Made by a program: the position numbers and the translations under genes. This document shows positions 27,034 through 34,793 of a stretch of 64,000 bases of DNA, in pieces. Under the pieces are notes generated by a model. It ran no database searches. It saw only the letters and a list, made by a program, of their open reading frames with translations, and was not told the DNA's origin. This DNA is from Granulosicoccus sp045110515 (lineage in GTDB: Bacteria > Pseudomonadota > Gammaproteobacteria > Granulosicoccales > Granulosicoccaceae), in the NCBI GenBank assembly GCA_045110515.1, contig JBGCGD010000043.1, positions 38,948 through 102,947 of the forward strand. Reading direction: 5' to 3'. The first letter of the stretch is position 1; every line of letters starts with the position of its first letter.

Positions 27034-27810
27034 TCAAAATTTCCAGTTTGGAGCACGCTTTTCTAGGAAAGCCCCGAGCCCCTCTTGCGCATCAGCACCC
27101 GCTCGAATGCTTGCGAGACGATTCGCAAGATTCTCTCTCAACGTCGCATTAGCAGGCTGACCAGTGACATCGTAAATTAGCTTTTTTGCTGCCGCTTGCG
27201 CTTGCGAACTGGCACTGAGTAAACGGCTAATGTGCGCTTCAAGGTGCTCGTCAAGCGATTCACTTGTGCACAGATCATGTATCAGACCAATTCGGTATGC
27301 TTCGCTGGCCTCTATTGTTTCACCGGTTAAAAAATACCGACGTGCAGCACGCGAACCGATAGCTCCCAGAGAGTATGGACTAATGGTGGCTGGAATAATG
27401 CCTAGCTTAACTTCTGAGAAAGCAAATCGCGCGGAGTCGCTCGCAACGACGATATCGCAGCAACACGCTAATCCGGTTCCACCACCTAGAGCAGCACCCT
27501 GTATCCTTGCAATAGTGGGTCTTTCAAAGCTGTTAACTGCCTCAAGCATATTTGAAAATGCCATTGCATCTTTACGATTCTGCAAGTCACTTAATTTTTC
27601 AGAGGCCTTCATCCAATGAATGTCAGCACCAGCGCAGAAGTGTTTGCCGGTTGCAGCTAGTACTAAAACACGCGTGTTTTTATCTAACTCATTGACAGAG
27701 TCAGTTAGCTCGTCAATGAAAACTCGATTTAGCGCGTTGTATGTGTCGGGACGATTCAGTGTAAGCGTTGTAACACCGCGAGTATCAGTAGTTGTATTAA
27801 TATAATTCAT
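27034..27810 (-). CDS. Enoyl-CoA hydratase/isomerase (methylglutaconyl-CoA hydratase-like)
   Basis: 258 residues from the ATG at 27810, two bases after the stop codon of the upstream gene. Crotonase-fold marks: LNRPDTYNALN, AGADIHWM (CoA/oxyanion), IQGAALGGGTGLACCCDIVVA (oxyanion hole) and FSEVKLGIIPATISPY (Glu at the catalytic position). The ADIHWM and IPATISPY motifs resemble LiuC-type methylglutaconyl-CoA hydratase of leucine/isovalerate catabolism. The LiuR-like regulator at the head of the group supports this. The other liu genes are not in the window. Confidence 0.82.
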   Translation of the reverse strand: MNYINTTTDTRGVTTLTLNRPDTYNALNRVFIDELTDSVNELDKNTRVLVLAATGKHFCAGADIHWMKASEKLSDLQNRKDAMAFSNMLEAVNSFERPTIARIQGAALGGGTGLACCCDIVVASDSARFAFSEVKLGIIPATISPYSLGAIGSRAARRYFLTGETIEASEAYRIGLIHDLCTSESLDEHLEAHISRLLSASSQAQAAAKKLIYDVTGQPANATLRENLANRLASIRAGADAQEGLGAFLEKRAPNWKF

Positions 27811-27812
27811 TT

Positions 27813-28154
27813 TCAAATTATTCGATGCAACGCTAGCCTGTTCACCCAATGGTTAATGTTAACGGAGAGCCTGTAAGCTATGACGCCAAAGGCAATGACA
27901 ATAGCCCACATCTGGCCAAACGCCGACCAATACCAAAACCCGAGGGCATAAGCTACGAAACCTATCCAGAAGGTTACAATTTGCCATTTCAAATGTGAGT
28001 GATACTGGGTGCCTTCAGTAGATTTCAGCGACATCGTAGAAATCAACATGCCCATTATGGCAGTAACCCCAAACAAAGGATGTAGGGCAAGCAGAATGAT
28101 TCCAAGCAGTGATTTTTTTCTGGCTGTCTCCTCACTACTTTCTACGGGTGTCAC
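27813..28154 (-). CDS. Small integral membrane protein (DUF4870-like)
   Basis: 113 residues with three to four hydrophobic helices: LLGIILLALHPLFGVTAIMG, the central IVTFWIGFVAYALGFWYW and MWAIVIAFGVIAYRL. The HSHLKWQIVTFWI segment between helices 1 and 2 resembles the DUF4870 consensus. Function unknown. It lies two bases after the DsbA-family gene and two bases before the hydratase start, in a tight operon. Confidence 0.62.
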   Translation of the reverse strand: MTPVESSEETARKKSLLGIILLALHPLFGVTAIMGMLISTMSLKSTEGTQYHSHLKWQIVTFWIGFVAYALGFWYWSAFGQMWAIVIAFGVIAYRLSVNINHWVNRLALHRII

Positions 28155-28156
28155 GC

Positions 28157-28771
28157 TTACCAGCCGCCGCTCTGCAGCCAGCGTTCCATTTGGTCGAGTC
28201 TGTCGTTGCCCCAGAATTTTTCCCCGTTCACAATCATCATGGGGGAACCGAAAACGCCGTTAGCGATTGCAGATTCTACTTCCGAGCGCAGTAAGTCTTT
28301 TACAGCTTGTTCTGTTAGTGCCGAGGCCATCGTGGGGACGTCTATACCCATCGAACCTGCAACCTCTGCAATGATCTCGGGATTAGTAATATCTTTATTC
28401 TCCACAAAGTATGCGCGGTATACCTCATGGATGAAGTTTCCCGTCAGCCCTTGAAGAGATGCGTCCGTGTTTTCTCTTAGCCAAAGTGTTGCTCTGCAAG
28501 CAGCTACTGCACCAATGGGGAATTTCTCAGGGTGGCTGTAATTGAGCTTCTGCTCTCTTGCTGAACGGGTGAAATCCATTATTGAATATTCACCTTTAAG
28601 AGGTGCTTCTGTTAAAGGGGTTTGTCCCGTGACTTTAAACACCGCTCCCAACAGGATAGGGCGCCATACAATCGTATGGTCGTTTACCGCTGCAATAGAC
28701 TCTATTCTTTCGCTAGCCAGAAAGCCGTAGGGCGATGAATAATCGAAGTAAAAATCTATGGTGTTTGACAT
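28157..28771 (-). CDS. DsbA-fold 2-hydroxychromene-2-carboxylate isomerase-like protein
   Basis: 204 residues with a thioredoxin fold and helical insertion of the DsbA/HCCA-isomerase/kappa-GST family. The N-terminal motif is FYFDYSSPYGFLASERI, with Ser in the place of the disulfide CxxC, as in glutathione-dependent HCCA isomerases. The conserved FGSPMMIVNGEKFWGNDRLDQMERW near the C-terminus fits. The true substrate is uncertain; HCCA proteins often occur in aromatic or acyl-CoA catabolic operons. Confidence 0.85.
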   Translation of the reverse strand: MSNTIDFYFDYSSPYGFLASERIESIAAVNDHTIVWRPILLGAVFKVTGQTPLTEAPLKGEYSIMDFTRSAREQKLNYSHPEKFPIGAVAACRATLWLRENTDASLQGLTGNFIHEVYRAYFVENKDITNPEIIAEVAGSMGIDVPTMASALTEQAVKDLLRSEVESAIANGVFGSPMMIVNGEKFWGNDRLDQMERWLQSGGW

Positions 28772-28887
28772 GTCTCTTTCCTAATCCTTACTGCTTGCTG
28801 TGTTAATAATACGTGTTGTCACACTTCGCGAGTGATAAATGCGCGCCATACCTAAAGACGGTGCGGCAATGCCAATTCCCCCGCCTT

Positions 28888-29265
28888 CTAAATTCGATAA
28901 GGCAATTCGATTTCCTCTGGTACTGGCATGCCTAAAAATTTCAGTTGACCCATTTGTTTCACAGCCTTTGCCAGAAAGGTCGATATGACTGTCAGCTGTT
29001 TCCGCTCATCATTCGGGGTGTCATAGAGCTCAATCATTTCGCGTATATTATCTAAGGGCCAGCCAAGTCGATTTCCTGGAAGCGCTAATCTCAAACGCGT
29101 ACGATCTGCTCTTGAAAAGACGCGTTGTTGGCCTCGTCTGGCCGGACGCAGCAGGCCTCCGTCTTCGTAAAAATGAATAGTTCGGGTTGTGAGGTCAAGT
29201 TCCTGTGCTAAATCAGTGATAGAGAAGACAGGTTCGGCGTCGTCAGCTTTAGCGCTCAAAGTCAA
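28888..29265 (-). CDS. MerR-family regulator, LiuR-like
   Basis: 125 residues. A winged helix-turn-helix near 14-60 (FSITDLAQELDLTTRTIHFYEDGGLLRPARRGQQRVFSRADR), then WPLDNIREMIELYD and a coiled dimerisation helix. The IHFYEDGGLLRPARRGQQRV block and the short C-terminus match LiuR, regulator of branched-chain amino acid and acyl-CoA degradation in proteobacteria. There are no metal-binding cysteines. A palindrome directly upstream is a likely operator for autoregulation. Downstream genes: HCCA-like isomerase, membrane protein, hydratase. Confidence 0.85.
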   Translation of the reverse strand: MTLSAKADDAEPVFSITDLAQELDLTTRTIHFYEDGGLLRPARRGQQRVFSRADRTRLRLALPGNRLGWPLDNIREMIELYDTPNDERKQLTVISTFLAKAVKQMGQLKFLGMPVPEEIELPYRI

Positions 29266-29273
29266 CAGAGTAA

Positions 29274-29291
29274 GTTGACGTTAACGTCAAC
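29274..29291. promoter_or_regulatory. Probable operator of the LiuR-like regulator
   Basis: GTTGACGTTAACGTCAAC is an 18-bp perfect palindrome, 8 bp upstream of the regulator ATG. Its layout (TTGACG-TTAA-CGTCAA) resembles the LiuR-type site with ACGT half-sites. A further CGTCAA half-site follows at 29291-29296. Function is inferred from position and symmetry. Confidence 0.7.
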
Positions 29292-29296
29292 GTCAA

Positions 29297-29680
29297 GAGC
29301 GGACACCCTCAATAGGGTTTCCAGTAACGGAGTCTACTTGTGGCGGTTTTTTCGCTGGGACAGTTGACGGACTTACTTTTTGAAGTTGGGGGCAGTATCG
29401 TCGTAATCTGTAGATGAGTGCTAAAAAAGGGTAGTGTTTTAGGGCCGTAGACCATAAATCACGCTTTGTACAGCTAAAACCTAAGTAAAAAGTGCGCTTA
29501 TCGACTGATGGTTGCTGTTTCGTGAACTATAATCGAGGCTTCTTTCTTACGAGTAAAGACAGACGCAGTGATGCTTGCCAGCCAACAAATGTTGCGCCTG
29601 CCCGCACACTACTGCGTGCACCGAGAGGCATTTGCGAGTCTCTCTAGGTGCCGGTCGGATCATCGAGTTGTGCAAATCTT
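29297..29680. other. Intergenic gap, LiuR-like regulator to PAS-GGDEF-EAL gene
   Basis: About 380 bases between divergent genes. Beyond the operator already listed, I see no RNA gene or clear regulatory element. The start of the downstream gene is uncertain: the frame is open from 29648 (GTG). Confidence 0.35.
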
Positions 29681-32137
29681 ATGTTGAGTCGTGGTGCCAA
29701 GCTGGGTCAGTCTTCCGACCGCGTTGCCCTGAAAGACGAGCGTCTGGTTTACCGCGCGTGTTCAACAGCATTTGCTCAAAGCATAGGCTGCCTCAGCGCT
29801 AAAGATGTTATAGGAAAGACTGACTTTGACCTTTTTCCAAGCGATGTCGCCCGTGAGCAAATGGCGCTTGATAGCCGAACTATCTATGCGGCTGAAGCGG
29901 ACATTAGCACCATCAATCTAGGTCCGTCGGCCGATAGCCCTGATCCACGACACGCCATGATAGTGCGGACACCTGTTGTTGGTGAAGACAATAAAGTCAG
30001 AGGTGTTGATATAAGATTGCTGGGTGGGCCTGCAATTAATGCCCCTAAATCGGCTGTCTCTATCGATTACCAAACCCTTGTTAATGATGGCATACAAGGC
30101 AGTCTGATCATTTCCCGCGAAGCCATTTTATTTGCAAATGACAACGCAGCCCGCGTTCTTGGCTATCCCAGTGCGCAGTCCCTAATTGATAGCAGCAGAG
30201 TGTCGGACATATTCAGTGCCGCGGAGCATCAGAGAGCATTGGACATGATCGTGACTGATGCTTCCGTGCCTAGCTCACTGCAGCGTGTAAATCTTCAGGC
30301 CACATCGCGTACAGGTAGCCTTATCAGACTGATAGCTCGTGTGAATCACGTACAGTGGGGCGCATCCAGAGCAACATTGCTTTCGTTTGTTGATGTTGCC
30401 GTTTCAGATGCGCATCCATCGCAGTCGAATCAGCAAGCCATGGCCTTGCCTGCAGCTCAACTTGAAGAGCTAAAGCGTCTTCGTATCAACGAAATGCGCT
30501 ACAGGCACTACGCCAGCGCTACCGCAGATTTTTTCTGGGAGATGGATTCGCAGATGGTTTTTCGTGTTGTATCCGATGTTCTGGCCGATATTCTGGGTAT
30601 CCCGAGAGATCACATCCTGGGCAGAAGCCTCCAACAACTGTTGGATCACCCAGCCAACATCAATGAAGAACACTATTGGGATGAACATCTCAACCACCTT
30701 CAGGCGAGAGTACCGTTTCGTGATTTTGAATTCCGATGGTTGCACGAAGGCGAGACTCGGGTAATTCGCTACAGCGGTATCCCGGTATTTAATCGTGCTA
30801 AAGAGTTTGTGGGTTACCGAGGGGCAGGTTGCGATGTTACTGCGTCTGTTCGTTTGGCTGAAACGACGGCCTATCATGCGAATCACGATGCTCTGACGGG
30901 GCTGGTGAATCGCCGGTCGTTCGAAAGTACCGTCAATACGGCGCTGGAAACTTCCCGGCAAAATCGGCAGGCGCATGCACTGTGTTTTATGGATCTCGAC
31001 TCGTTCAAGATCGTTAATGACACCTGTGGCCACCAGGCCGGCGACGAATTACTAAGACAGCTGGCGCAATTGTTTGACTCTCTGGTCAGAAAAAGCGACG
31101 TACTGGCAAGACTGGGCGGCGATGAGTTTGGCGTGCTGTTGTACAAATGCAGCGTTGCTGAAGCGTTGAAACTGGCTAATCAAATTCGTCACGAAGTCGA
31201 GAATTTCCAATTCTTATGGCAGGAAAATCGATTTACGGTCGGTGTCAGTGTGGGGCTGGTTGTCGTTGATGATCGCTGGGAGAACATTGAATCTTTGTTC
31301 AGTGCGGCAGATTCTGCATGCTACATCGCCAAAAACGAAGGTCGCAACCGAGTGGTTGTATATCGCGAAGGTGAAGGTAATGCGAGTAATAGAAAAGTTG
31401 CCACACATTGGGTAGAGGAAATAAACACAGCTCTTGAAGCGGGACGATTAAAGGTTGCCTGCCAGAAAATTCTTCCTTTGCACAATCAACCTGAAGGACT
31501 CCGGTTTGAAATGCTGTTGCGTTTGGAAATGCCCGATGGCGAGATGGTTTCACCTCAATCATTTCTTCCATCCGCCGAGCGTTATGGGCTAATGCCAGCT
31601 CTGGATGAGCGTGCCATCCAACTTACATTGGAGTGGTTGCTTGCAAATCCTTCGCTGTTAGCGAGCCTCCGGCATGTCTCAATCAATCTGTCAGCCGGCT
31701 CGGCAATCGATCCTGAATTTCGCGCCAGATTGAAAAAGTCCATTGCAAACAGTGGTATTCCAGCAGAGAAGCTGTGTTTTGAGATCAGTGAAACGGCGGT
31801 TATTGCCAATTTATCGAAGGTGAGCACCTTTATGGATGAGCTATCAGAGGTGGGTTGTCGATTCGGTATCGATGCGTTTGGTTCTGGTTTGTCCTCGTTC
31901 GCCTACCTAAGAAAACTGCCCGTCGACTTTTTAAAGATTGATGGTCTGCTGGTTAAGGATATTCTCGACGACCCTATGGATTTCACGTTAGTTAAAGCGA
32001 TAACTGATATCAGTAAATCGATGGGGAAGCGCACCGTCGCTGAATCTGTAGAATCGCCGACGCTCCTCGAGGCGGTGAAAGAAATCGGAATTGATTTCGG
32101 TCAGGGCTATCATCTTGGTGAACCGGAACTCATCTAG
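29681..32137 (+). CDS. PAS-GGDEF-EAL cyclic-di-GMP protein
   Basis: 818 residues from the ATG at 29681; a GTG at 29648 would add 11. An N-terminal PAS domain (about 5-110), a second PAS-like region (about 125-255) and a third (about 275-400, FFWEMDSQMVFRVVSDVLADILG) precede a GGDEF domain with intact GGDEF near 477 (LARLGGDEFGVLL), predicted to make c-di-GMP. The C-terminal EAL domain looks degenerate: EAL reads EML near 609, and the DDFGxG motif reads DAFGSG near 729, losing one metal-binding Asp; the Lys in LKIDG and a later Glu (VAESVE) remain. No membrane segment is evident, so it is likely a cytoplasmic sensor with cyclase activity and a possible allosteric EAL domain. Confidence 0.86.
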   Translation: MLSRGAKLGQSSDRVALKDERLVYRACSTAFAQSIGCLSAKDVIGKTDFDLFPSDVAREQMALDSRTIYAAEADISTINLGPSADSPDPRHAMIVRTPVVGEDNKVRGVDIRLLGGPAINAPKSAVSIDYQTLVNDGIQGSLIISREAILFANDNAARVLGYPSAQSLIDSSRVSDIFSAAEHQRALDMIVTDASVPSSLQRVNLQATSRTGSLIRLIARVNHVQWGASRATLLSFVDVAVSDAHPSQSNQQAMALPAAQLEELKRLRINEMRYRHYASATADFFWEMDSQMVFRVVSDVLADILGIPRDHILGRSLQQLLDHPANINEEHYWDEHLNHLQARVPFRDFEFRWLHEGETRVIRYSGIPVFNRAKEFVGYRGAGCDVTASVRLAETTAYHANHDALTGLVNRRSFESTVNTALETSRQNRQAHALCFMDLDSFKIVNDTCGHQAGDELLRQLAQLFDSLVRKSDVLARLGGDEFGVLLYKCSVAEALKLANQIRHEVENFQFLWQENRFTVGVSVGLVVVDDRWENIESLFSAADSACYIAKNEGRNRVVVYREGEGNASNRKVATHWVEEINTALEAGRLKVACQKILPLHNQPEGLRFEMLLRLEMPDGEMVSPQSFLPSAERYGLMPALDERAIQLTLEWLLANPSLLASLRHVSINLSAGSAIDPEFRARLKKSIANSGIPAEKLCFEISETAVIANLSKVSTFMDELSEVGCRFGIDAFGSGLSSFAYLRKLPVDFLKIDGLLVKDILDDPMDFTLVKAITDISKSMGKRTVAESVESPTLLEAVKEIGIDFGQGYHLGEPELI

Positions 32138-32500
32138 CTCGCGTACCACTCTCGAGCATTCAATCAACGAAGGGTAACTATAGCGAGTGTTTCGACGCTT
32201 TCTATACGGCTAATATCCAATTCTTCACGAACTTGTAAGGTAAAAGCTCGTGTTGGTGCGTTGATTTACTTTAAACTCTCGGAATATCTCCAGCGGTATC
32301 AGTACCGGTTGGTTATAAGGCTGGTCACAGCCACTTAAAAATTACTTATTTCGTTACAACATCTGTAGATGGTCAAAGGGGTAGTTGACTGATAGATGTT
32401 GTTTGGGTTGAAACTAGGTCAACTGATTTGATCGGGAAGCCAGGTAAGCGCCACCCGGTTTTATAAAGCATGACTAATTAGGAACTTGAATAAATAAACG
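32138..32500. other. Intergenic gap upstream of the GH16 gene
   Basis: About 360 bases. It contains a 9-bp inverted repeat (ACAACATCT at 32356-32364 and AGATGTTGT at 32394-32402) with a 29-base spacer. This may be an operator pair or a weak hairpin. No terminator with a U-tract is visible after the upstream gene. Confidence 0.4.
32356..32402. repeat. 9-bp inverted repeat upstream of the glucanase gene
   Basis: Arms ACAACATCT and AGATGTTGT are exact complements, about 100 bp before the GH16 start codon. It could bind a dimeric regulator through looping, or could be chance. Confidence 0.3.
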
Positions 32501-34237
32501 ATGATACGTAAGGCGATATCTTTTAGTACCTACCTATTTCTCACTCTATTGTGTTGGTCTGCTACTTCCGCTCTCGCGATCGATACTCCTGCTGATCCAC
32601 GCGGTACCGAGGTAGGCCAGTCGTTGGTTAAGTGGGAATGGGAACGGGTACCCGGTGCGCAAATGTATGAGGTCGTCATCGATGGAAGTCAAGTTGATGT
32701 GACACGCGATCCCCAATACTTTAGTTTTAACCTGTGGGCGGGTGAGCATTCAATGACTGTCAGGGCGAAAGCCGCAGACGGCAGCATGTCGGCTAGAACT
32801 CCAACGGTGAAAATTATTGTGCGTGATTGGTTTAGCGCATCGAGCTTGAATCGTAGCTTTCTGGTCGGGCAGCAGCCATCTAGTCCGTCCGTAACAGCTC
32901 CTGCTCCGGTTGCGCAGGTAGCGTCCTCCTCTGCTGGTCTTCAAGTGCCTGGTGGTGTTCGAGGCACCATCATCGGCTCTGGTTCTGTCAAATGGGAGTG
33001 GGATTCAGTTTCGGGTGCAAATACCTACGATGTCACTATCGACGGGAACTATGCTGGCACAACTAGCGATACCTCGTTCACAAGCAATGGCATGTGGGAA
33101 GGTGATCATTCGATGACCGTTGTCGCAGTGGGCAACCAAGGTGATGTTTCTCAGCGGTCCGAGACAGCGAAACTGTGGGTTAGTGTTGAAAACACCGTTC
33201 AAGCTGGACAAAACGATGTCCCGCAAGTTTCGGCAGCGCCTGAAGTTGCTGCACCACCACCAGCGGGCGATCCGGATGCTGCCAGTATTCAAAGCATGAT
33301 TGACCCCGCATCATATAACTACCAAGAGGTCTATCAAAAAGACGGCTACGAATTGGTGTTCAGTGACGAGTTCGATGGAACCTCACTCAACCCATTTCGT
33401 TGGAACACAGGTTTGCGTTGGGATGGTGAATACAACGGCGAGCGCTATGAGTATCGCGTTGTGAACGGTGAAGACCAGCTGTACGTGAATATTTTCAGTG
33501 ACGATCAAGAGCATCTTCGTGATATTGCGCCATTGCACAATCCTTTTGAATTCAATGGCAACCGTCTTGCCATTAGAGCGATCAAAAATCCTCTGAAAAC
33601 TAACAATGGCGGGCTCGCCTATGGGTCTTTGAGTCAAATTGCGTCTCAGCAGAACTTCTTGTCAGGAGCCATCACGACCCATGATAAGTTCAGTAGAAAG
33701 TACGGAATTTTTGAAGCACGGATTAAAATTCCTAACCATGTCGGGTCGTTTCCAGCTTTCTGGTTATTCCACGAGAACCGAGCTTGGGAAGGCACTCAGC
33801 GGACCGAGATCGATATTATGGAGAACCTGGGGCATGCCCCCTGGTACATCTATAATTCGTTCCATTACTTCAAGAATGTCAGCACAAACTACAGTGGCGA
33901 TGCTAACTTCGTAAAGCCTTATCCCAACGGGCAAATTTATACCGGCACGGACTACAGCCAGAATTATCATGTTTATGCCGTCAAATGGGAGCCGGGTAAG
34001 GTCACATGGATGATCGACGGTAACAAAGTCAGTGAGTTAGAGCATAGCGAAGTCGATTTTGAAGATCTGTACGTCAAACTCAACTTGGCCATTGGTGGTA
34101 ACTGGACTAACTTCCCAGCAAATTCAGGGGGGCTTGGCCGTTCTTCAGATCAACATTTTCCTAATCAGGACGATCTGAACAACTTCAATAATCCCGCGTT
34201 GGAAATTGATTACGTCAGGGTTTATTCCCCGCGTTAA
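32501..34237 (+). CDS. Secreted GH16 beta-glucanase (laminarinase-like) with N-terminal repeats
   Basis: 578 residues. A signal peptide (KAISFSTYLFLTLLCWSATSALA) is followed by two similar beta-sandwich-like repeats: about 35-115 (SLVKWEWERVPGAQMYEVVIDG... GEHSMTVRAK) and about 150-230 (SVKWEWDSVSGANTYDVTIDG... GDHSMTVVAV), a Pro/Ala linker, then a GH16 domain (about 285-578). The catalytic signature EIDIME places nucleophile E436, D438 and acid/base E441. GH16 proteins of this type cleave beta-1,3 or mixed glucans such as laminarin; other family members act on agar or carrageenan, so exact specificity is not certain. A terminator follows. The repeats may bind polysaccharide. Confidence 0.88.
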   Translation: MIRKAISFSTYLFLTLLCWSATSALAIDTPADPRGTEVGQSLVKWEWERVPGAQMYEVVIDGSQVDVTRDPQYFSFNLWAGEHSMTVRAKAADGSMSARTPTVKIIVRDWFSASSLNRSFLVGQQPSSPSVTAPAPVAQVASSSAGLQVPGGVRGTIIGSGSVKWEWDSVSGANTYDVTIDGNYAGTTSDTSFTSNGMWEGDHSMTVVAVGNQGDVSQRSETAKLWVSVENTVQAGQNDVPQVSAAPEVAAPPPAGDPDAASIQSMIDPASYNYQEVYQKDGYELVFSDEFDGTSLNPFRWNTGLRWDGEYNGERYEYRVVNGEDQLYVNIFSDDQEHLRDIAPLHNPFEFNGNRLAIRAIKNPLKTNNGGLAYGSLSQIASQQNFLSGAITTHDKFSRKYGIFEARIKIPNHVGSFPAFWLFHENRAWEGTQRTEIDIMENLGHAPWYIYNSFHYFKNVSTNYSGDANFVKPYPNGQIYTGTDYSQNYHVYAVKWEPGKVTWMIDGNKVSELEHSEVDFEDLYVKLNLAIGGNWTNFPANSGGLGRSSDQHFPNQDDLNNFNNPALEIDYVRVYSPR

Positions 34238-34283
34238 GGTCTGATATCTGCCTCTGCTTAAAATAGGCTCGGGCTGCAGTTAG

Positions 34284-34322
34284 AAAAAAAGCCCCAGAGA
34301 ATGTAATTCTCAGGGGCTTTTT
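34284..34322 (+). terminator. Intrinsic terminator after the GH16 gene
   Basis: AAAAGCCCCAGAGAAT and ATTCTCAGGGGCTTTT form a stem with a GTA loop and one internal A-A mismatch, followed by T residues. It also has A residues on the other side, so it may serve the convergent leftward gene too. Confidence 0.85.
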
Positions 34323-34369
34323 CAGTTATGCAATTCGGCAAATGGCAGTGGGCAAAGGGTGATTGCTAC

Positions 34370-34771
34370 TTAATCGGCTTGTGGAAATTCCTTAGCACCG
34401 TCGTTAATTTCGTAGTAGTCGCCCTTATCTGCCACAAAGATATGTCGGTCTATCGTCAGGCCAGTGTCTCCATCGAAACATCCCGCCATAATAGATGTCT
34501 TGTCGGAATCGTCGCGGCGCCAAAACAATACTGAGCCACAGCAGCTGCAAAAACCTCTTTCTGCATCTTCAGATGCGCGGAACCAAGTGAGGCTTTCTTC
34601 TCCTTCGATGACTAATTTATCGTTATCAACACGAGTTGCAGCGACGAAATGCCCCGTTTGTTTTCGGCATTGCTTGCAATGACAGGCAACTACACCTCTG
34701 TCGAATGTCTCTACGAATAGTGTGATATTGCCACAAAGGCAGCTCCCCTTAACGTGCTTGCTGTTGCTCAT
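34370..34771 (-). CDS. GFA-family (glutathione-dependent formaldehyde-activating-like) zinc protein
   Basis: 133 residues from the ATG at 34771. Family cysteines are all visible: GSCLCGN (two), CHCKQCRKQTG (three) and CSCCGS (three), binding structural and catalytic zinc as in the Gfa/CENP-V fold. The start lies 22 bp downstream of the oxidoreductase stop codon, so the two probably form an operon. Most GFA proteins have no proven activity; glutathione-formaldehyde chemistry is established only for one lineage. Confidence 0.87.
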   Translation of the reverse strand: MSNSKHVKGSCLCGNITLFVETFDRGVVACHCKQCRKQTGHFVAATRVDNDKLVIEGEESLTWFRASEDAERGFCSCCGSVLFWRRDDSDKTSIMAGCFDGDTGLTIDRHIFVADKGDYYEINDGAKEFPQAD

Positions 34772-34793
34772 TGATAACACCAATCGGGTTGTT

